From NCBI RefSeq assembly GCF_023618015.1, contig NZ_JAJKBJ010000001.1, positions 434,001-498,000 on the forward strand: a stretch of DNA of 64,000 nt, written 5' to 3'. Positions 1 to 7,746 of this stretch are shown here, one piece after another. This DNA is from Legionella maioricensis (lineage in GTDB: Bacteria > Pseudomonadota > Gammaproteobacteria > Legionellales > Legionellaceae). Numbering within the stretch: the first letter of the stretch is position 1; each line of letters starts with the position of its first letter. The notes under the pieces are model-generated. The model was not told where the DNA came from and made no database searches. It was given only the letters and a program-made list of their open reading frames with translations. Made by a program: the position numbers and the translations under genes.

Positions 1-540
1 TAAACGTGTTAGCTGTGTTTTTTGTGCTTTATAGACCGTAGGCTTTTTGGGTATTATTTGGATAAAACCTTCTGGCAAATATCCATTCACAAGCGCTCGT
101 AAAAAACCAACCATCACCTTTTCATAACTTGATGTATGTGGTGCCCGGGCACGAATTACAGGATTTTTATAGGATTTAAAAACGATTGTTTGTGAAGCAA
201 TGGGTTTGGGCTCTACACGCACGTTGTAAAAAAAGCCTTTTTCAGTCAGCAAATTAATAGTAAACGCTCGCGTGTGGTATGGCGGCGATGGCAAAAAAGT
301 AAGAATGCCCGTCGTATCATCAATTAGTTTGCAATTTGCTTTTCCATTGCATGCATCAACCAGGGTGTTGCCAGGCGCTTTTATTTGCTGAATGCGATCA
401 TCTTCTAACATGAGATTATTGGGTTCTTTAATTGAGGCATTAATAAAAATATCTTCATAATTTCTGACTGTTTTTATTTGCGCTCCTTCTGCTGTCGCTA
501 TGAATAAGCCCAAGCTGAATATCATTGCCATTTGTTTCAT
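1..540 (-). CDS. ICE conjugation protein, TIGR03749-like (TraK-type), 3' part outside window
   Basis: This open frame runs off the left edge, so the C-terminus is not seen; 180 codons are visible. The N-terminus has a short hydrophobic segment ending in an Ala/Gly stretch (FSLGLFIATAEGA), a likely signal peptide, so the protein should be periplasmic. Its position directly after TIGR03746-, TIGR03750- and TIGR03745-type genes matches the genomic-island type IV secretion (GI-T4SS) order, where this slot is held by the TraK-like TIGR03749 family, part of the mating-pair core complex. Assignment rests on gene order and general look rather than a recognised motif. It starts 2 bases after the stop of the upstream gene, implying translational coupling. 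Confidence 0.75.
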   Translation of the reverse strand, partial: MKQMAMIFSLGLFIATAEGAQIKTVRNYEDIFINASIKEPNNLMLEDDRIQQIKAPGNTLVDACNGKANCKLIDDTTGILTFLPSPPYHTRAFTINLLTEKGFFYNVRVEPKPIASQTIVFKSYKNPVIRARAPHTSSYEKVMVGFLRALVNGYLPEGFIQIIPKKPTVYKAQKTQLTRL

Positions 541-542
541 GA

Positions 543-1106
543 TTACACCTTCTCAAGATTCGTTAGTTTCAACAGGCCATATTCATAGGAATACCTAATC
601 AAAAAAGTCTCCCGTACATCAGACATCAAATCCGCACCAACAAAACGCCTCATCTGTCCCATTACTTTTACACTTAAATGTTTGATATCAATTTCAAAGG
701 TCGATGGATAAAACACGCTGGATAAATGTTCGTGATTGATTTGTTCGACCTCCTTTACCAGTTGTGTTCTGATGTCGCCATACAATGAGGGGGCTACATA
801 TCCTAAGAGCGCATTAAATTGGTAAGTAGCCGAACTTGACGTGATATTAAAACGAAGTTGCGTTAGGAAATTGGTCATATCTCTTAAATAGCCCTCCGAA
901 ACACCTGCTCCAGAGAGCGTAAATTCTTGAGATATTTTAGGTGGGATGAAATGGGTTTCGTGTCTGCTATGGGCATAATGCAATAAAGCTACGATGGTAA
1001 TTGATTGCATGAATGTCATAGCAAGCAACACACTACTAATACTTATGAGCAAAACTCTGGTCTTTTTTTCCTTCATCAACTCTGATTTTTTTTGTTCTAT
1101 TTTCAT
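543..1106 (-). CDS. ICE conjugation protein, TIGR03746 (PFL_4703) family, TraE-like
   Basis: A 187-residue protein with a charged N-terminus (MKIEQKKSELMKEKK), one membrane helix at about residues 17-40 and a long periplasmic part. This is the architecture of TraE/VirB8-type mating-pair proteins, and its place between the TIGR03750- and TIGR03749-type genes fits TIGR03746 of GI-T4SS elements. The open frame extends 36 codons upstream, but that stretch lies inside the previous gene in another frame. The ATG at 1106, four bases after that gene's stop, is the sensible start. Likely inner-membrane scaffold of the conjugation channel. Confidence 0.8.
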   Translation of the reverse strand: MKIEQKKSELMKEKKTRVLLISISSVLLAMTFMQSITIVALLHYAHSRHETHFIPPKISQEFTLSGAGVSEGYLRDMTNFLTQLRFNITSSSATYQFNALLGYVAPSLYGDIRTQLVKEVEQINHEHLSSVFYPSTFEIDIKHLSVKVMGQMRRFVGADLMSDVRETFLIRYSYEYGLLKLTNLEKV

Positions 1107-1110
1107 TCTG

Positions 1111-1404
1111 TTACCCCAAAAACGCTCTAATCCATGACGGTGGTGTTGCCCGCAACTTAGGCGATAAAGAAAAGAACCAATAAAAAAGGTGGATATAAAA
1201 ATAGGGACCTTCATTCCCCTTCATGCGTTTCATCAAAAATAGAAACGCACAGGTTAGAATCAATGAGGTAACAAAAAAACCACAAACAGCCCCAAATACG
1301 TAGAGAGTTAATGCCGCGACCATGACCTCATCGAGTGTAAAAATAATCAATCGATAAGGTTCATTAAGATATTGAGGCGTTTTGTATTTTTTCGGATCTT
1401 CCAT
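1111..1404 (-). CDS. ICE conjugation protein, TIGR03750 family, TraL-like
   Basis: A small protein of 97 residues when started at MEDPKKYKT. It has two predicted membrane helices (about residues 27-60), the layout of TraL/VirB3-like proteins and of the TIGR03750 family of ICE conjugation proteins. The start is chosen because the ATG follows the stop of the upstream pilin-like gene by one base; the few extra upstream codons would overlap that gene. VirB3/TraL proteins act at the inner membrane during pilus assembly. Function is inferred from size, topology and gene order. Confidence 0.75.
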   Translation of the reverse strand: MEDPKKYKTPQYLNEPYRLIIFTLDEVMVAALTLYVFGAVCGFFVTSLILTCAFLFLMKRMKGNEGPYFYIHLFYWFFSLSPKLRATPPSWIRAFLG

Positions 1405-1405
1405 C

Positions 1406-1708
1406 TTAAACCCCTGCCAGCATTGCAACGACGTTTAGAAAAATAGCCATCGCTCCAACACCGCCAAGCGTCTTAATATTTCGGGTAAACATCAAAGTAA
1501 CAACAGCCGCTACTGCTTCTCCGACATAAAGATAGGTTTTTATCGAACCATTGTAGGTGTCCTTAACTACTTCCTCTGCAGAAGATAAAGCATCTGCTGC
1601 AAAGGTTCCTTGAGCCATTATTAGCAAGCAAATAAGTATAAAAATCTTGCCTGTGTGAGCGTTGATACTGCTTAACACGTTACTTCTGAACTGATTTAAT
1701 AAAGACAT
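1406..1708 (-). CDS. ICE conjugation protein, TIGR03745-type pilin-like
   Basis: About 100 residues: a signal-like hydrophobic segment ending near MAQGTFAADA, a short polar stretch, then two hydrophobic helices around a basic turn (FTRNIKTLGG). This is the pattern of TraA/VirB2-like pilins and of TIGR03745. A strong ribosome site (AAGGAGG) lies seven bases before the ATG at 1708, which sets the start; the longer upstream frame overlaps the end of lvrC and is unlikely. First of the conjugation genes after the lvr regulators, so probably translated from a shared transcript. Confidence 0.75.
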   Translation of the reverse strand: MSLLNQFRSNVLSSINAHTGKIFILICLLIMAQGTFAADALSSAEEVVKDTYNGSIKTYLYVGEAVAAVVTLMFTRNIKTLGGVGAMAIFLNVVAMLAGV

Positions 1709-1722
1709 GTGACCCCTCCTTT

Positions 1723-1959
1723 TTAATGGTGATTGAGGATTGATTGCTGCATTGACGGACAAAACCTCTTAGTTGGATCGACCAAACCATCTTGCTTTTC
1801 AGATTGAATTTTTTGATATATTTCATAACGGTGGATTGGTACTGAATTAGGTGCATTAAAAGCAATGCGTACCTGATTCCCTTTACACGCTAGAACCGTG
1901 ATAAATATATCCTCTCCAATAACAATGCTTTCACCAACTCTTCTAGTTAGACTCAACAT
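1723..1959 (-). CDS. lvrC: CsrA-family RNA-binding regulator LvrC/CsrT
   Basis: A 78-residue CsrA homologue. The N-terminus [15 protein letters not shown] is the diagnostic first strand of the family, and the usual pattern ([19 protein letters not shown]) follows, with the basic RNA-contacting end of the fold. The C-terminal tail is longer than in the housekeeping CsrA. Legionella ICEs carry such paralogues next to lvrA and lvrB; the name csrT is also used. The family represses translation by binding GGA motifs in mRNA leaders. Likely role: coordinating ICE transfer with host differentiation. A good ribosome site (AAGGAGAAGAAG) precedes the ATG. Confidence 0.93.
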   Translation of the reverse strand: MLSLTRRVGESIVIGEDIFITVLACKGNQVRIAFNAPNSVPIHRYEIYQKIQSEKQDGLVDPTKRFCPSMQQSILNHH

Positions 1960-1972
1960 CTTCTTCTCCTTT

Positions 1973-2437
1973 TTAGTTAACTTTCATATTTAAAATTTGT
2001 TTTATTTTCTGCAAATGGGTTTTAGCAACTTCTGGGTTATTGTTTTTTGGAGATTCATCAGGTATAAAAAATGAGCTCCTCTTAGAACAGTTTTTACAAA
2101 AATCAATAAATTGGGGTAAGGTTGGCGGTAATTCCTTATTTTTTCGACATAACTCAATTGCCAGCTCAAGAATGTTATCCGCATAGCCAAGTAGTCCTTG
2201 TTGCCATTCACTTTTAACAAAAACTAAAAACTCATCGCTTTTAAATTGACTACGCCAAACCTGTCCGTACATAGCTGCAAACCTCAAAAATAAGCGATCA
2301 ATACGCTTGTGATGTTCCTCGGTAGGCGCTGAGTTCGATGATGTTGCTGTCATCGGCTTCTTCAATGCCTGATTTACATGACTCCCAGAAGCTGTCTCTA
2401 ATGGGTTGTTTCTGATAATTTGTTTTATGGACTGCAT
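1973..2437 (-). CDS. lvrB: LvrB, ICE regulatory/replication-region protein
   Basis: A 154-residue soluble protein started at MQSIKQIIR, where CAGGAG sits seven bases upstream; the longer frame start has no support. The middle part ([18 protein letters not shown], then a helical region ending [18 protein letters not shown]) resembles phage replication P-like or Vir-region proteins, but the molecular function is not established. Order lvrA-lvrB-lvrC is a conserved signature of Legionella ICEs. The first 140 bases overlap the end of lvrA in another frame, an unusually long overlap, pointing to coupled expression. Confidence 0.8.
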   Translation of the reverse strand: MQSIKQIIRNNPLETASGSHVNQALKKPMTATSSNSAPTEEHHKRIDRLFLRFAAMYGQVWRSQFKSDEFLVFVKSEWQQGLLGYADNILELAIELCRKNKELPPTLPQFIDFCKNCSKRSSFFIPDESPKNNNPEVAKTHLQKIKQILNMKVN

Positions 2438-3182
2438 TATTTGTCTCCTGACACATATCACTCTGAATCTCATCTTCCCAGCAATGTTGTGCTAACCAAT
2501 TGGCAGGAAATTTCCAAGCAGCCACCCATTGACCTTGGTTATGCTGTTGCTGATAAAACTGGATTTGTTGTTGTAAAGATGAATAAATTTGCGTTAATAA
2601 CTCAGCAGTGGGATTAAGAGCTTGAAATGCTTCCCATGCTTTCTGCTTTGATTTTTTTAGTGGATACAAATCCCAAAATTTTTCGAATTGTGATAATAAA
2701 AAAATATAATAATTATCTTCTTTTAGAGGTGTGTCGGCTTTTGGTGATTTATCTATGTCGGGTTTTAGTGCGCCTGTCTTTGATAAGCTTGTATTTATAA
2801 GGCCTTGCTGATTGTTAGATAGGTCTAGTTGCTGTGTCGGGTTTAGGTCTACTTTATTTTGGACAAAATAACCCATTGTGGCTAAATCACATTTTAAAAT
2901 TAATTTTAAGCCTTCGGACTGTAATGTAATAAGCCCCGCGCGTCCCAAAGCAGATAAGGCGCGGCGTATTTGCATGCGCGAACAGCTCTCGCTTTTAATG
3001 CCTTGGTGCGGCTCAATATAAAGTTGCTCAGCGATCGATTGATAACTGATTCCACGTTTTATGCCAACTAAGCCTGTTTTAACGTCCATATAAGGCCGTA
3101 TTCCTCTTAAATAAGCAAGTTGCTGGTTATGTGGTAAACCACAAAGGGCAGCTAATTCCTCACTATTAATCAAAAAATCCAT
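2298..3182 (-). CDS. lvrA: LvrA, ICE regulatory protein with helix-turn-helix-like N-terminus
   Basis: A 294-residue protein. Residues about 40-110 look like a winged-helix region (YQSIAEQLYIEPHQGIKSE, then a recognition-like helix RRALSALGRAGLITL) as in phage replication or repressor proteins. A polar linker follows, then a C-terminal region around FWDLYPLKKSKQKAWEAF, a motif also seen in phage replication proteins. First gene of the lvrA-lvrB-lvrC run, divergent from the repressor at 3355. Probably a regulator or replication adaptor of the ICE. Biochemical role is not known to me. Confidence 0.8.
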   Translation of the reverse strand: MDFLINSEELAALCGLPHNQQLAYLRGIRPYMDVKTGLVGIKRGISYQSIAEQLYIEPHQGIKSESCSRMQIRRALSALGRAGLITLQSEGLKLILKCDLATMGYFVQNKVDLNPTQQLDLSNNQQGLINTSLSKTGALKPDIDKSPKADTPLKEDNYYIFLLSQFEKFWDLYPLKKSKQKAWEAFQALNPTAELLTQIYSSLQQQIQFYQQQHNQGQWVAAWKFPANWLAQHCWEDEIQSDMCQETNNAVHKTNYQKQPIRDSFWESCKSGIEEADDSNIIELSAYRGTSQAY

Positions 3183-3354
3183 TGTTAACTCTCAATCCGT
3201 GTATAAATTCGTTATTATTTTATTTCTATGGTATATTTACTAATATCAATCAATATTGTTGTACGATACGTGTAAATAATAATTTCAATTTAACACATAA
3301 AGTACGAATGTCAATTTAAATTTTCACTTATTGGGATAAATTGGTTTAACTAAT
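3183..3354. promoter_or_regulatory. Divergent control region between lvrA and the ICE repressor
   Basis: A 172-base AT-rich spacer between two divergent genes, the expected operator region of a phage-like repressor switch. Direct repeats are visible: GTACGA at 3261 and again at 3302 (41 bases apart, about four helical turns), and TCAATTTAA at 3285 and 3311. No perfect promoter boxes were assigned. The repeated GTACGA sites are the best operator candidates, by inference only. Confidence 0.5.
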
Positions 3355-4035
3355 ATGAATATAAAAGAAAAAATTGGTCAAAGAATTCATGAGGAGCGTT
3401 TAGCTAGGGGGTTGACTAGAAAAGCTCTTGAGGAGTTAACTGATGATCTTAAGCAATCCAGAATTAGTAATTGGGAGCGTGGTGATAGAACTCCTGGGCC
3501 AGAAGAAATAAAACAACTGGCTAAAGCACTGGATGTGTCACCTGCTTATTTGATGTGCCTAACCGACGAGAAGAGACCGAAAAAAATTCCAGGATTAGGA
3601 GCGTTGATTCCAATACTTGATCACCAACAAGCCTGTGATCCGAAAAAATTCATTCAAACACTGAAAACTGAACACAATCAAGATGAAATAAGCTTTATCC
3701 CTATTTCTGCTGAACTCACTACTCGTATTGGAGAAAACGCATTTGCTCTAAAAATGAAAGATGAGAGCATGCACCCTGAATTGAGAGTAAATGATATTTT
3801 AATAATTGATCCTAACTCTGAACTCCAACCAGGAAGTTTAGTTGTAACACAGCTTAATGAAGACAATGAAGTTATTGTGCGAAGATATAAACAACTAGCC
3901 TTATCAAAGGAATTTAATCCATTTGAATTGCGTGCCGAAAATGATAATTGGGGCAATATAAAAATTGATAAAATAACTGATGCAATAATCATCGGCGTTA
4001 TTGTCTGTATTGTGAGGTATGCTGGTAGATATTAA
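3355..4035 (+). CDS. Cro/CI-type repressor with LexA/S24 domain (ICE master repressor)
   Basis: 226 residues. The N-terminal XRE helix-turn-helix spans about residues 1-75 (QRIHEERLARGLTRKALEEL and QSRISNWERG). The C-terminal LexA/S24-like domain carries the serine motif KDESMHPEL. The position normally holding the catalytic lysine (VxVKRL in LexA) reads VIVRRY here, so arginine appears to replace it. No Ala-Gly cleavage site is obvious in the linker. Divergent from lvrA, as for the phage-type repressor of Legionella ICEs (sometimes named prpA). Likely keeps the lvr and transfer genes silent. If the Lys-to-Arg change is real, self-cleavage on DNA damage may be lost. Confidence 0.88.
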   Translation: MNIKEKIGQRIHEERLARGLTRKALEELTDDLKQSRISNWERGDRTPGPEEIKQLAKALDVSPAYLMCLTDEKRPKKIPGLGALIPILDHQQACDPKKFIQTLKTEHNQDEISFIPISAELTTRIGENAFALKMKDESMHPELRVNDILIIDPNSELQPGSLVVTQLNEDNEVIVRRYKQLALSKEFNPFELRAENDNWGNIKIDKITDAIIIGVIVCIVRYAGRY

Positions 4036-4123
4036 TACAGTTAGCCTAATTAATTTGATTTTACTAGTGAAATGTTAACGGATAGTTCTAAGATTTTTAG
4101 GCTCATCCGACTTAACGATTTAA

Positions 4124-4864
4124 CTACATATATTGCCCGCCATTAATATCAAGATTGGCACCCGTAATAAACCCAGATTCTGGGGAAGACAAGAAAGCCA
4201 CGGCATTGGCAATCTCTTGCGGCTTGCCTAAACGGCCTACTGGAATGTGGGCAATAATTGACTTTAATATATCTTCTCTCATGGCAGAAAGCATTGGCGT
4301 TTCAATGTAGCCTGGCGAGATGGTATTCACAGTAATTCCTTTGCTTGCCACTTCTTGGGCTAAGCTCTTGCTAAAACCAAACAAGGCGGCTTTGGTGGCG
4401 GCGTAATTGCATTGACCAAATTGACCCTTGCGACCATTAATAGAAGAGATACTAATAATCCGCCCAGAGCCTTGCTCAAGCATAGCAGGCAACACATTAC
4501 GCGTCATATTAAAGACACTGGTCAAATTAGCATCAATAACCTGCTGCCATTGCACCGAGGTCATTTTCTTTAGCGTCGTATCACAAGTAATGCCCGCATT
4601 ATTTACCAATACATCAATACGTCCATAGCGCTCCATTAATAAATCGGTGAGTTTCTCACAATCAGCAAATTGAGTGGTATCACCATAAAGGATATCTACA
4701 TCAAAACCGGCTTCTTTCTGAGTGTCTTTCCATCGTTTTGCTTCGTCATGTTTGCCGCCCTTAAAATAGCACGCAATGACTTGATAATCAGCTGCAAGAC
4801 GTTGACATATTGCAGAACCTATCCCACCCGTACCTCCTGTTACAACTGCGGTCATTCGTTCCAT
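4124..4864 (-). CDS. phbB: Acetoacetyl-CoA reductase (NADPH), PhaB-type SDR
   Basis: 246 residues of the short-chain dehydrogenase fold. Visible: glycine-rich nucleotide site VVTGGTGGIGSAIC at the N-terminus, NNAG (VLVNNAGITCDT), catalytic Ser in SISSINGRKGQFGQ, and Tyr/Lys in NYAATKAAL. The insert GRKGQFGQCNY is typical of PhaB, which reduces acetoacetyl-CoA to (R)-3-hydroxybutyryl-CoA for PHB synthesis. AAGGAG six bases before the ATG at 4864 sets the start, five codons inside the longest frame. It sits 9 kb from phaC and not in its operon, but in the same island. No thiolase gene is visible in this window. Confidence 0.9.
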   Translation of the reverse strand: MERMTAVVTGGTGGIGSAICQRLAADYQVIACYFKGGKHDEAKRWKDTQKEAGFDVDILYGDTTQFADCEKLTDLLMERYGRIDVLVNNAGITCDTTLKKMTSVQWQQVIDANLTSVFNMTRNVLPAMLEQGSGRIISISSINGRKGQFGQCNYAATKAALFGFSKSLAQEVASKGITVNTISPGYIETPMLSAMREDILKSIIAHIPVGRLGKPQEIANAVAFLSSPESGFITGANLDINGGQYM

Positions 4865-4925
4865 AAACGACTCCTTCATTTTGAATGTTTATTAATGTTT
4901 TTTGGATAAAAAAATAAATGAATCG

Positions 4926-5132
4926 TTAGATAACCTCAACTTCTTCCGCCTGTGGGCCTTTTTGTCCTTTTCCAATTTTAAATAAAACACGGGCTCCTTC
5001 AGAAAGGTTTTTAAAGCCACTCCCTTGAATGGAACTGAAATGAACAAAATAATCTTTGCCACTACTCGCAATAAAGCCAAATCCTTTGTCGTTATTAAAC
5101 CATTTCACCTTTCCACGTATTTTATCGGCCAT
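4926..5132 (-). CDS. Cold-shock domain protein (CspA family)
   Basis: 68 residues, a single cold-shock domain. It contains [15 protein letters not shown] (RNP1-type KGFGFI) and DYFVHFSSI (RNP2-type), followed by the usual basic and acidic C-terminal strand. CspA proteins bind single-stranded RNA and DNA and act as RNA chaperones. Common on mobile elements of gamma-proteobacteria. A ribosome site AGGATAA lies just upstream and can pair with a short upstream repeat. Unlinked by function to its neighbours as far as can be seen. Confidence 0.95.
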   Translation of the reverse strand: MADKIRGKVKWFNNDKGFGFIASSGKDYFVHFSSIQGSGFKNLSEGARVLFKIGKGQKGPQAEEVEVI

Positions 5133-5137
5133 ATCGG

Positions 5138-5152
5138 TTATCCTAATGATAA
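5138..5152 (-). promoter_or_regulatory. Small AU-rich hairpin over the csp ribosome site
   Basis: On the minus strand the leader reads TTATC, five bases, GATAA, and the right arm overlaps the AGGATAA ribosome site of the cold-shock gene. The stem is only five AU-rich pairs, so it would be weak. It may be a trivial coincidence or a temperature-sensitive leader element. Confidence 0.25.
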
Positions 5153-5303
5153 GAAAATATAGTGTAGCACTTTTTTACCCTGTTGCCATATTAGTGCATC
5201 ATTGTGGCAATACTTGAATATTGACTCTCTATTTGAGCATTTTAGGGTTGATTGTAATACACTTAAAAGAAAGGAGAAGCTGGCTTACTTTTAGGATCAT
5301 CAT

Positions 5304-5474
5304 ATGGGTACACAGTACAGGGCAAACATTTATTATGGCGCGGATGAAATTGCCCATCAATCTGGCGATAATATGGAGCAATTATACGTATGGATGCTCG
5401 CTTATGTTGAGAAAACCTCTGGGGAAATTCATGGTGAAATCATAGATAATATAACGCATCAAGTGGTTAGGTAG
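5304..5474 (+). CDS. Small protein of unknown function (56 aa)
   Basis: A 56-residue frame starting MGTQYRANIYYGADEIAHQ and ending HQVVR. Its composition (GDNMEQLYVWMLAYVEKTSGE) is protein-like, acidic and soluble, with no signal peptide. A weak AGGA lies eight bases before the ATG. It overlaps a longer but less protein-like frame at 5221-5445, which I discard. I do not recognise the family. It lies just before the lipoprotein gene at 5510 on the same strand and may share its transcript. Confidence 0.5.
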   Translation: MGTQYRANIYYGADEIAHQSGDNMEQLYVWMLAYVEKTSGEIHGEIIDNITHQVVR

Positions 5475-5509
5475 TTTAAAAAACAATCGATAGAATAAAG
5501 AGTATTACT

Positions 5510-5698
5510 ATGCGAATCCTCGGGACATTTAAAGTGATTATTGCTTTAGTTACATTAGTTAGTTCAATGCTTCTGTTTAGCTCTTGTGCCTCATCAACAG
5601 CAGCTGGCAGTTCACAAAATACCTCACAGACTGACAAAAGTGGTTATGGATGGCCAATGCTGGAGGGCATGGCGGACACGGTGGTGGGCATTGATTGA
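5510..5698 (+). pseudogene. Tiny lipoprotein with frameshifted Gly/His tail
   Basis: Encodes a lipoprotein-type N-terminus (signal ending LLFSSC, then a Ser/Thr/Gln linker) closely similar to the gene at 8986. After the codons for SGYG the frame yields WPMLEGMADTVVGID. The other frame gives ANAGGHGGHGGGH and a stop at 5694, matching the Gly/His tail of the relatives at 8986 and 29133. Aligned to the 8986 copy (TATGGAGGACAC), one base is missing near 5651-5652. So this is probably a recently frameshifted member of the family, or it makes a lipoprotein with an altered tail. Function of the family unknown; metal binding by the tail is a guess. Confidence 0.7.
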
Positions 5699-5844
5699 GA
5701 AGAGGATAATAAGTAAATATGAATAGGCAAAAAGAAAAGTGTATTTGTTAATGAAAAAATATCCAGATTGAATCAACAATATTCCTGCATGATCATCATA
5801 CGCAAAAAAATCATACTCACATACGTTAGAAATATAGTATGGTG

Positions 5845-7092
5845 TTAGCCTTGTTCCAAATCATTTAAGCGCATTTGCGCATTAGCATTTCCTTGCTGAG
5901 CCGCTTTCCGAAGCCACTTCATTGACTCCGCATCATCTTTAGGAACACCTACCCCATCATGGTATACGGCCGCAAGGGCAAATTGTGCTTCGGGAACCCC
6001 TTGTTCTGCTGCCATACGAAAATACTGAACTGCTTTAGAATTATCTTGAAGAGCTCCTTTGCCAGTGACGTATTTCACACCAAGATTGTATTGGGCAATG
6101 GAATCCCCTTGTTCGGCTGCTTTGTTAAACCACTTAACCGCATCAACATCACTTTGCTGAATACCTCGTCCGGTAGCATACATAATCGCAAGGCTCCGTT
6201 GCGCCAAAACATTTCCTTGTTCCGCCGCTTTACTAAACCATTTCACTGCGTTCGCATCATTTTGCTCAATCCCTAAGCCCTCAGCATACCTTGTGCCTAA
6301 GTTGAATTGAGCCAAAGCCAATCCTTGCTGTGCTGCTTTATCAATCCATTGAGTTGCCTCAATGTCATTTCGTTGTACCCCTTTACCCTCTGCATACATG
6401 AAGCCAAGATGAAGTTGAGCCATCTTCTCTCCTTGTTCTGCGGCCTTACGAAACCATTCGAAGGCCTTGGTATCATTTTGTTGCGCCCCTTTTCCGTCAA
6501 CATACAATGCAGCAAGATTCAGTTGAGCAAAAGGATCCCCTTGGTGAGCCGCTTTGCGAAACCACTTAAAGGCTTCAGTATAATCTCGCTTTATCCCCTT
6601 ACCCGTGCCATACATGAGACCTAGATTGCGTTGTGCCATCGGTAATCCTTGATGTGCTGCTTTACGAAACCACTTCACTGCGTCGCTTTCATTTTTTGAT
6701 ACGCCTTTTCCAGTAACACACATCACACCAAGATTGTACTGGGCTATGACATCCCCTTGTTCCGCTGCTTTACGAAAATATTGAGCGGCTTCACGATCAC
6801 TTTGCTGAACTCCCTTACCGAATGCGTACATAATGCCAAGGTTACGTTGCGCCACGGGTAATCCATGCTCGGCTGCTTGACGAAAACGCTTCACGGCCTC
6901 CACGTCATTTTGTGGCACATTACTACCCACAGCATAAGCTACACCACGATCATTTAAAATTGAAAAATGTTCATCTGAGGCTAAATCATCGCCAATAGGA
7001 TGTTGGGATGCAGTACTTGTTTCTGCATAAGTATTCACAGGGACAATGGATGTCATTAGTAATAAAGCCAAATAAAAATAATGGGTTCGCAT
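5845..7092 (-). CDS. Secreted Sel1-repeat protein
   Basis: 415 residues with an N-terminal signal peptide (about 23 residues, ending VNTYAE) followed by about ten Sel1-like repeats of 36 residues. Each carries the core A-x-x-x-L-G-x-x-Y-x-x-G-x-G and a W/Y-F-x-K-A-A-E-Q-G turn. Sel1 repeats form alpha-solenoids for protein binding. In Legionella, Sel1 proteins such as LpnE and EnhC affect host-cell entry and trafficking, but nothing here shows which partner is bound. Good ribosome site (GAAGGG) ahead of the ATG. Alone on its strand between unrelated neighbours. Confidence 0.93.
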   Translation of the reverse strand: MRTHYFYLALLLMTSIVPVNTYAETSTASQHPIGDDLASDEHFSILNDRGVAYAVGSNVPQNDVEAVKRFRQAAEHGLPVAQRNLGIMYAFGKGVQQSDREAAQYFRKAAEQGDVIAQYNLGVMCVTGKGVSKNESDAVKWFRKAAHQGLPMAQRNLGLMYGTGKGIKRDYTEAFKWFRKAAHQGDPFAQLNLAALYVDGKGAQQNDTKAFEWFRKAAEQGEKMAQLHLGFMYAEGKGVQRNDIEATQWIDKAAQQGLALAQFNLGTRYAEGLGIEQNDANAVKWFSKAAEQGNVLAQRSLAIMYATGRGIQQSDVDAVKWFNKAAEQGDSIAQYNLGVKYVTGKGALQDNSKAVQYFRMAAEQGVPEAQFALAAVYHDGVGVPKDDAESMKWLRKAAQQGNANAQMRLNDLEQG

Positions 7093-7271
7093 TTCATCTT
7101 GCCCTTCTCATTAAGAGCATCAATTGTATAATAAGCAAGAAAAAATTGCTCTACTCACCTACTGAATTTTATCAAAACGCTCAGCAAACCATCAGTCTCA
7201 TTGCATCACAGTTAAACGATGAGGTACTTCAATGTGAGTAATAAATTATCTCATTGCCAACGTCAATATTC

Positions 7272-7736
7272 TCAATTGGTTTCTATGATAACGGGCTTTT
7301 CATAAACCGAATGATTCATGGTATTTAATCGTTTGATTGTGAGCATTATTTGAGAAGGGCATCGATAGGCACTTCCTTCAATGGAATGTATTTCGATGTC
7401 TGTATGCCGATTCGGACTCAACGTGTAGTATCTTTTAACCAAGGTTTGATGTTTTTCAAACACAACGACATTGGCATTGAATTTTTCCCCCTCATTTTTA
7501 AGAAAATTGACATCATCTTTTTTAAGATTCTTTTGCAATCCCCATGAAAATTGAAGCTTCATACCATGCACATCCTTACCCGATATTTTTCCCAGCAACT
7601 TACAATTTTTTGCAATTTGTGTGTTTTGACCATAGATAATCGTGATATTTTTCGCATCAGGCTCCAGAGGCCTTGGCATGCAACCCGTAAGAATGCTTAG
7701 TGCAAAAACAATCATTGAAAAAATAATTTGCTTCAT
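7272..7736 (-). CDS. DUF4156-like lipoprotein
   Basis: 154 residues when started at MKQIIFSMIVFALSILTGC, a classical lipoprotein signal (lipobox LTGC). The mature part has the DUF4156 pattern: a Cys in AKNCKLLGKISGKD, a charged helix with FLKNEGEKFNANVVVF, and a C-terminal Cys (YRCPSQ). A paralogue lies at 40807-41172. The gene begins 11 bases after the stop of the barrel gene at 7747, so the two probably form an operon, with AAAGGA as ribosome site. Family function is unknown; likely an outer-membrane or periplasmic lipoprotein. Confidence 0.8.
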   Translation of the reverse strand: MKQIIFSMIVFALSILTGCMPRPLEPDAKNITIIYGQNTQIAKNCKLLGKISGKDVHGMKLQFSWGLQKNLKKDDVNFLKNEGEKFNANVVVFEKHQTLVKRYYTLSPNRHTDIEIHSIEGSAYRCPSQIMLTIKRLNTMNHSVYEKPVIIETN

Positions 7737-7746
7737 CAGTAATCCT

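Noticed and set aside
5183-5210. Inverted repeat TTGCCA...TGGCAA
   Set aside because: Six-base arms with a 16-base loop; too weak to name a terminator or operator.
5221-5445. 74-codon frame overlapping the small gene at 5304
   Set aside because: The other frame (5304-5474) has more protein-like composition; this one is rich in hydrophobic and basic shadows.
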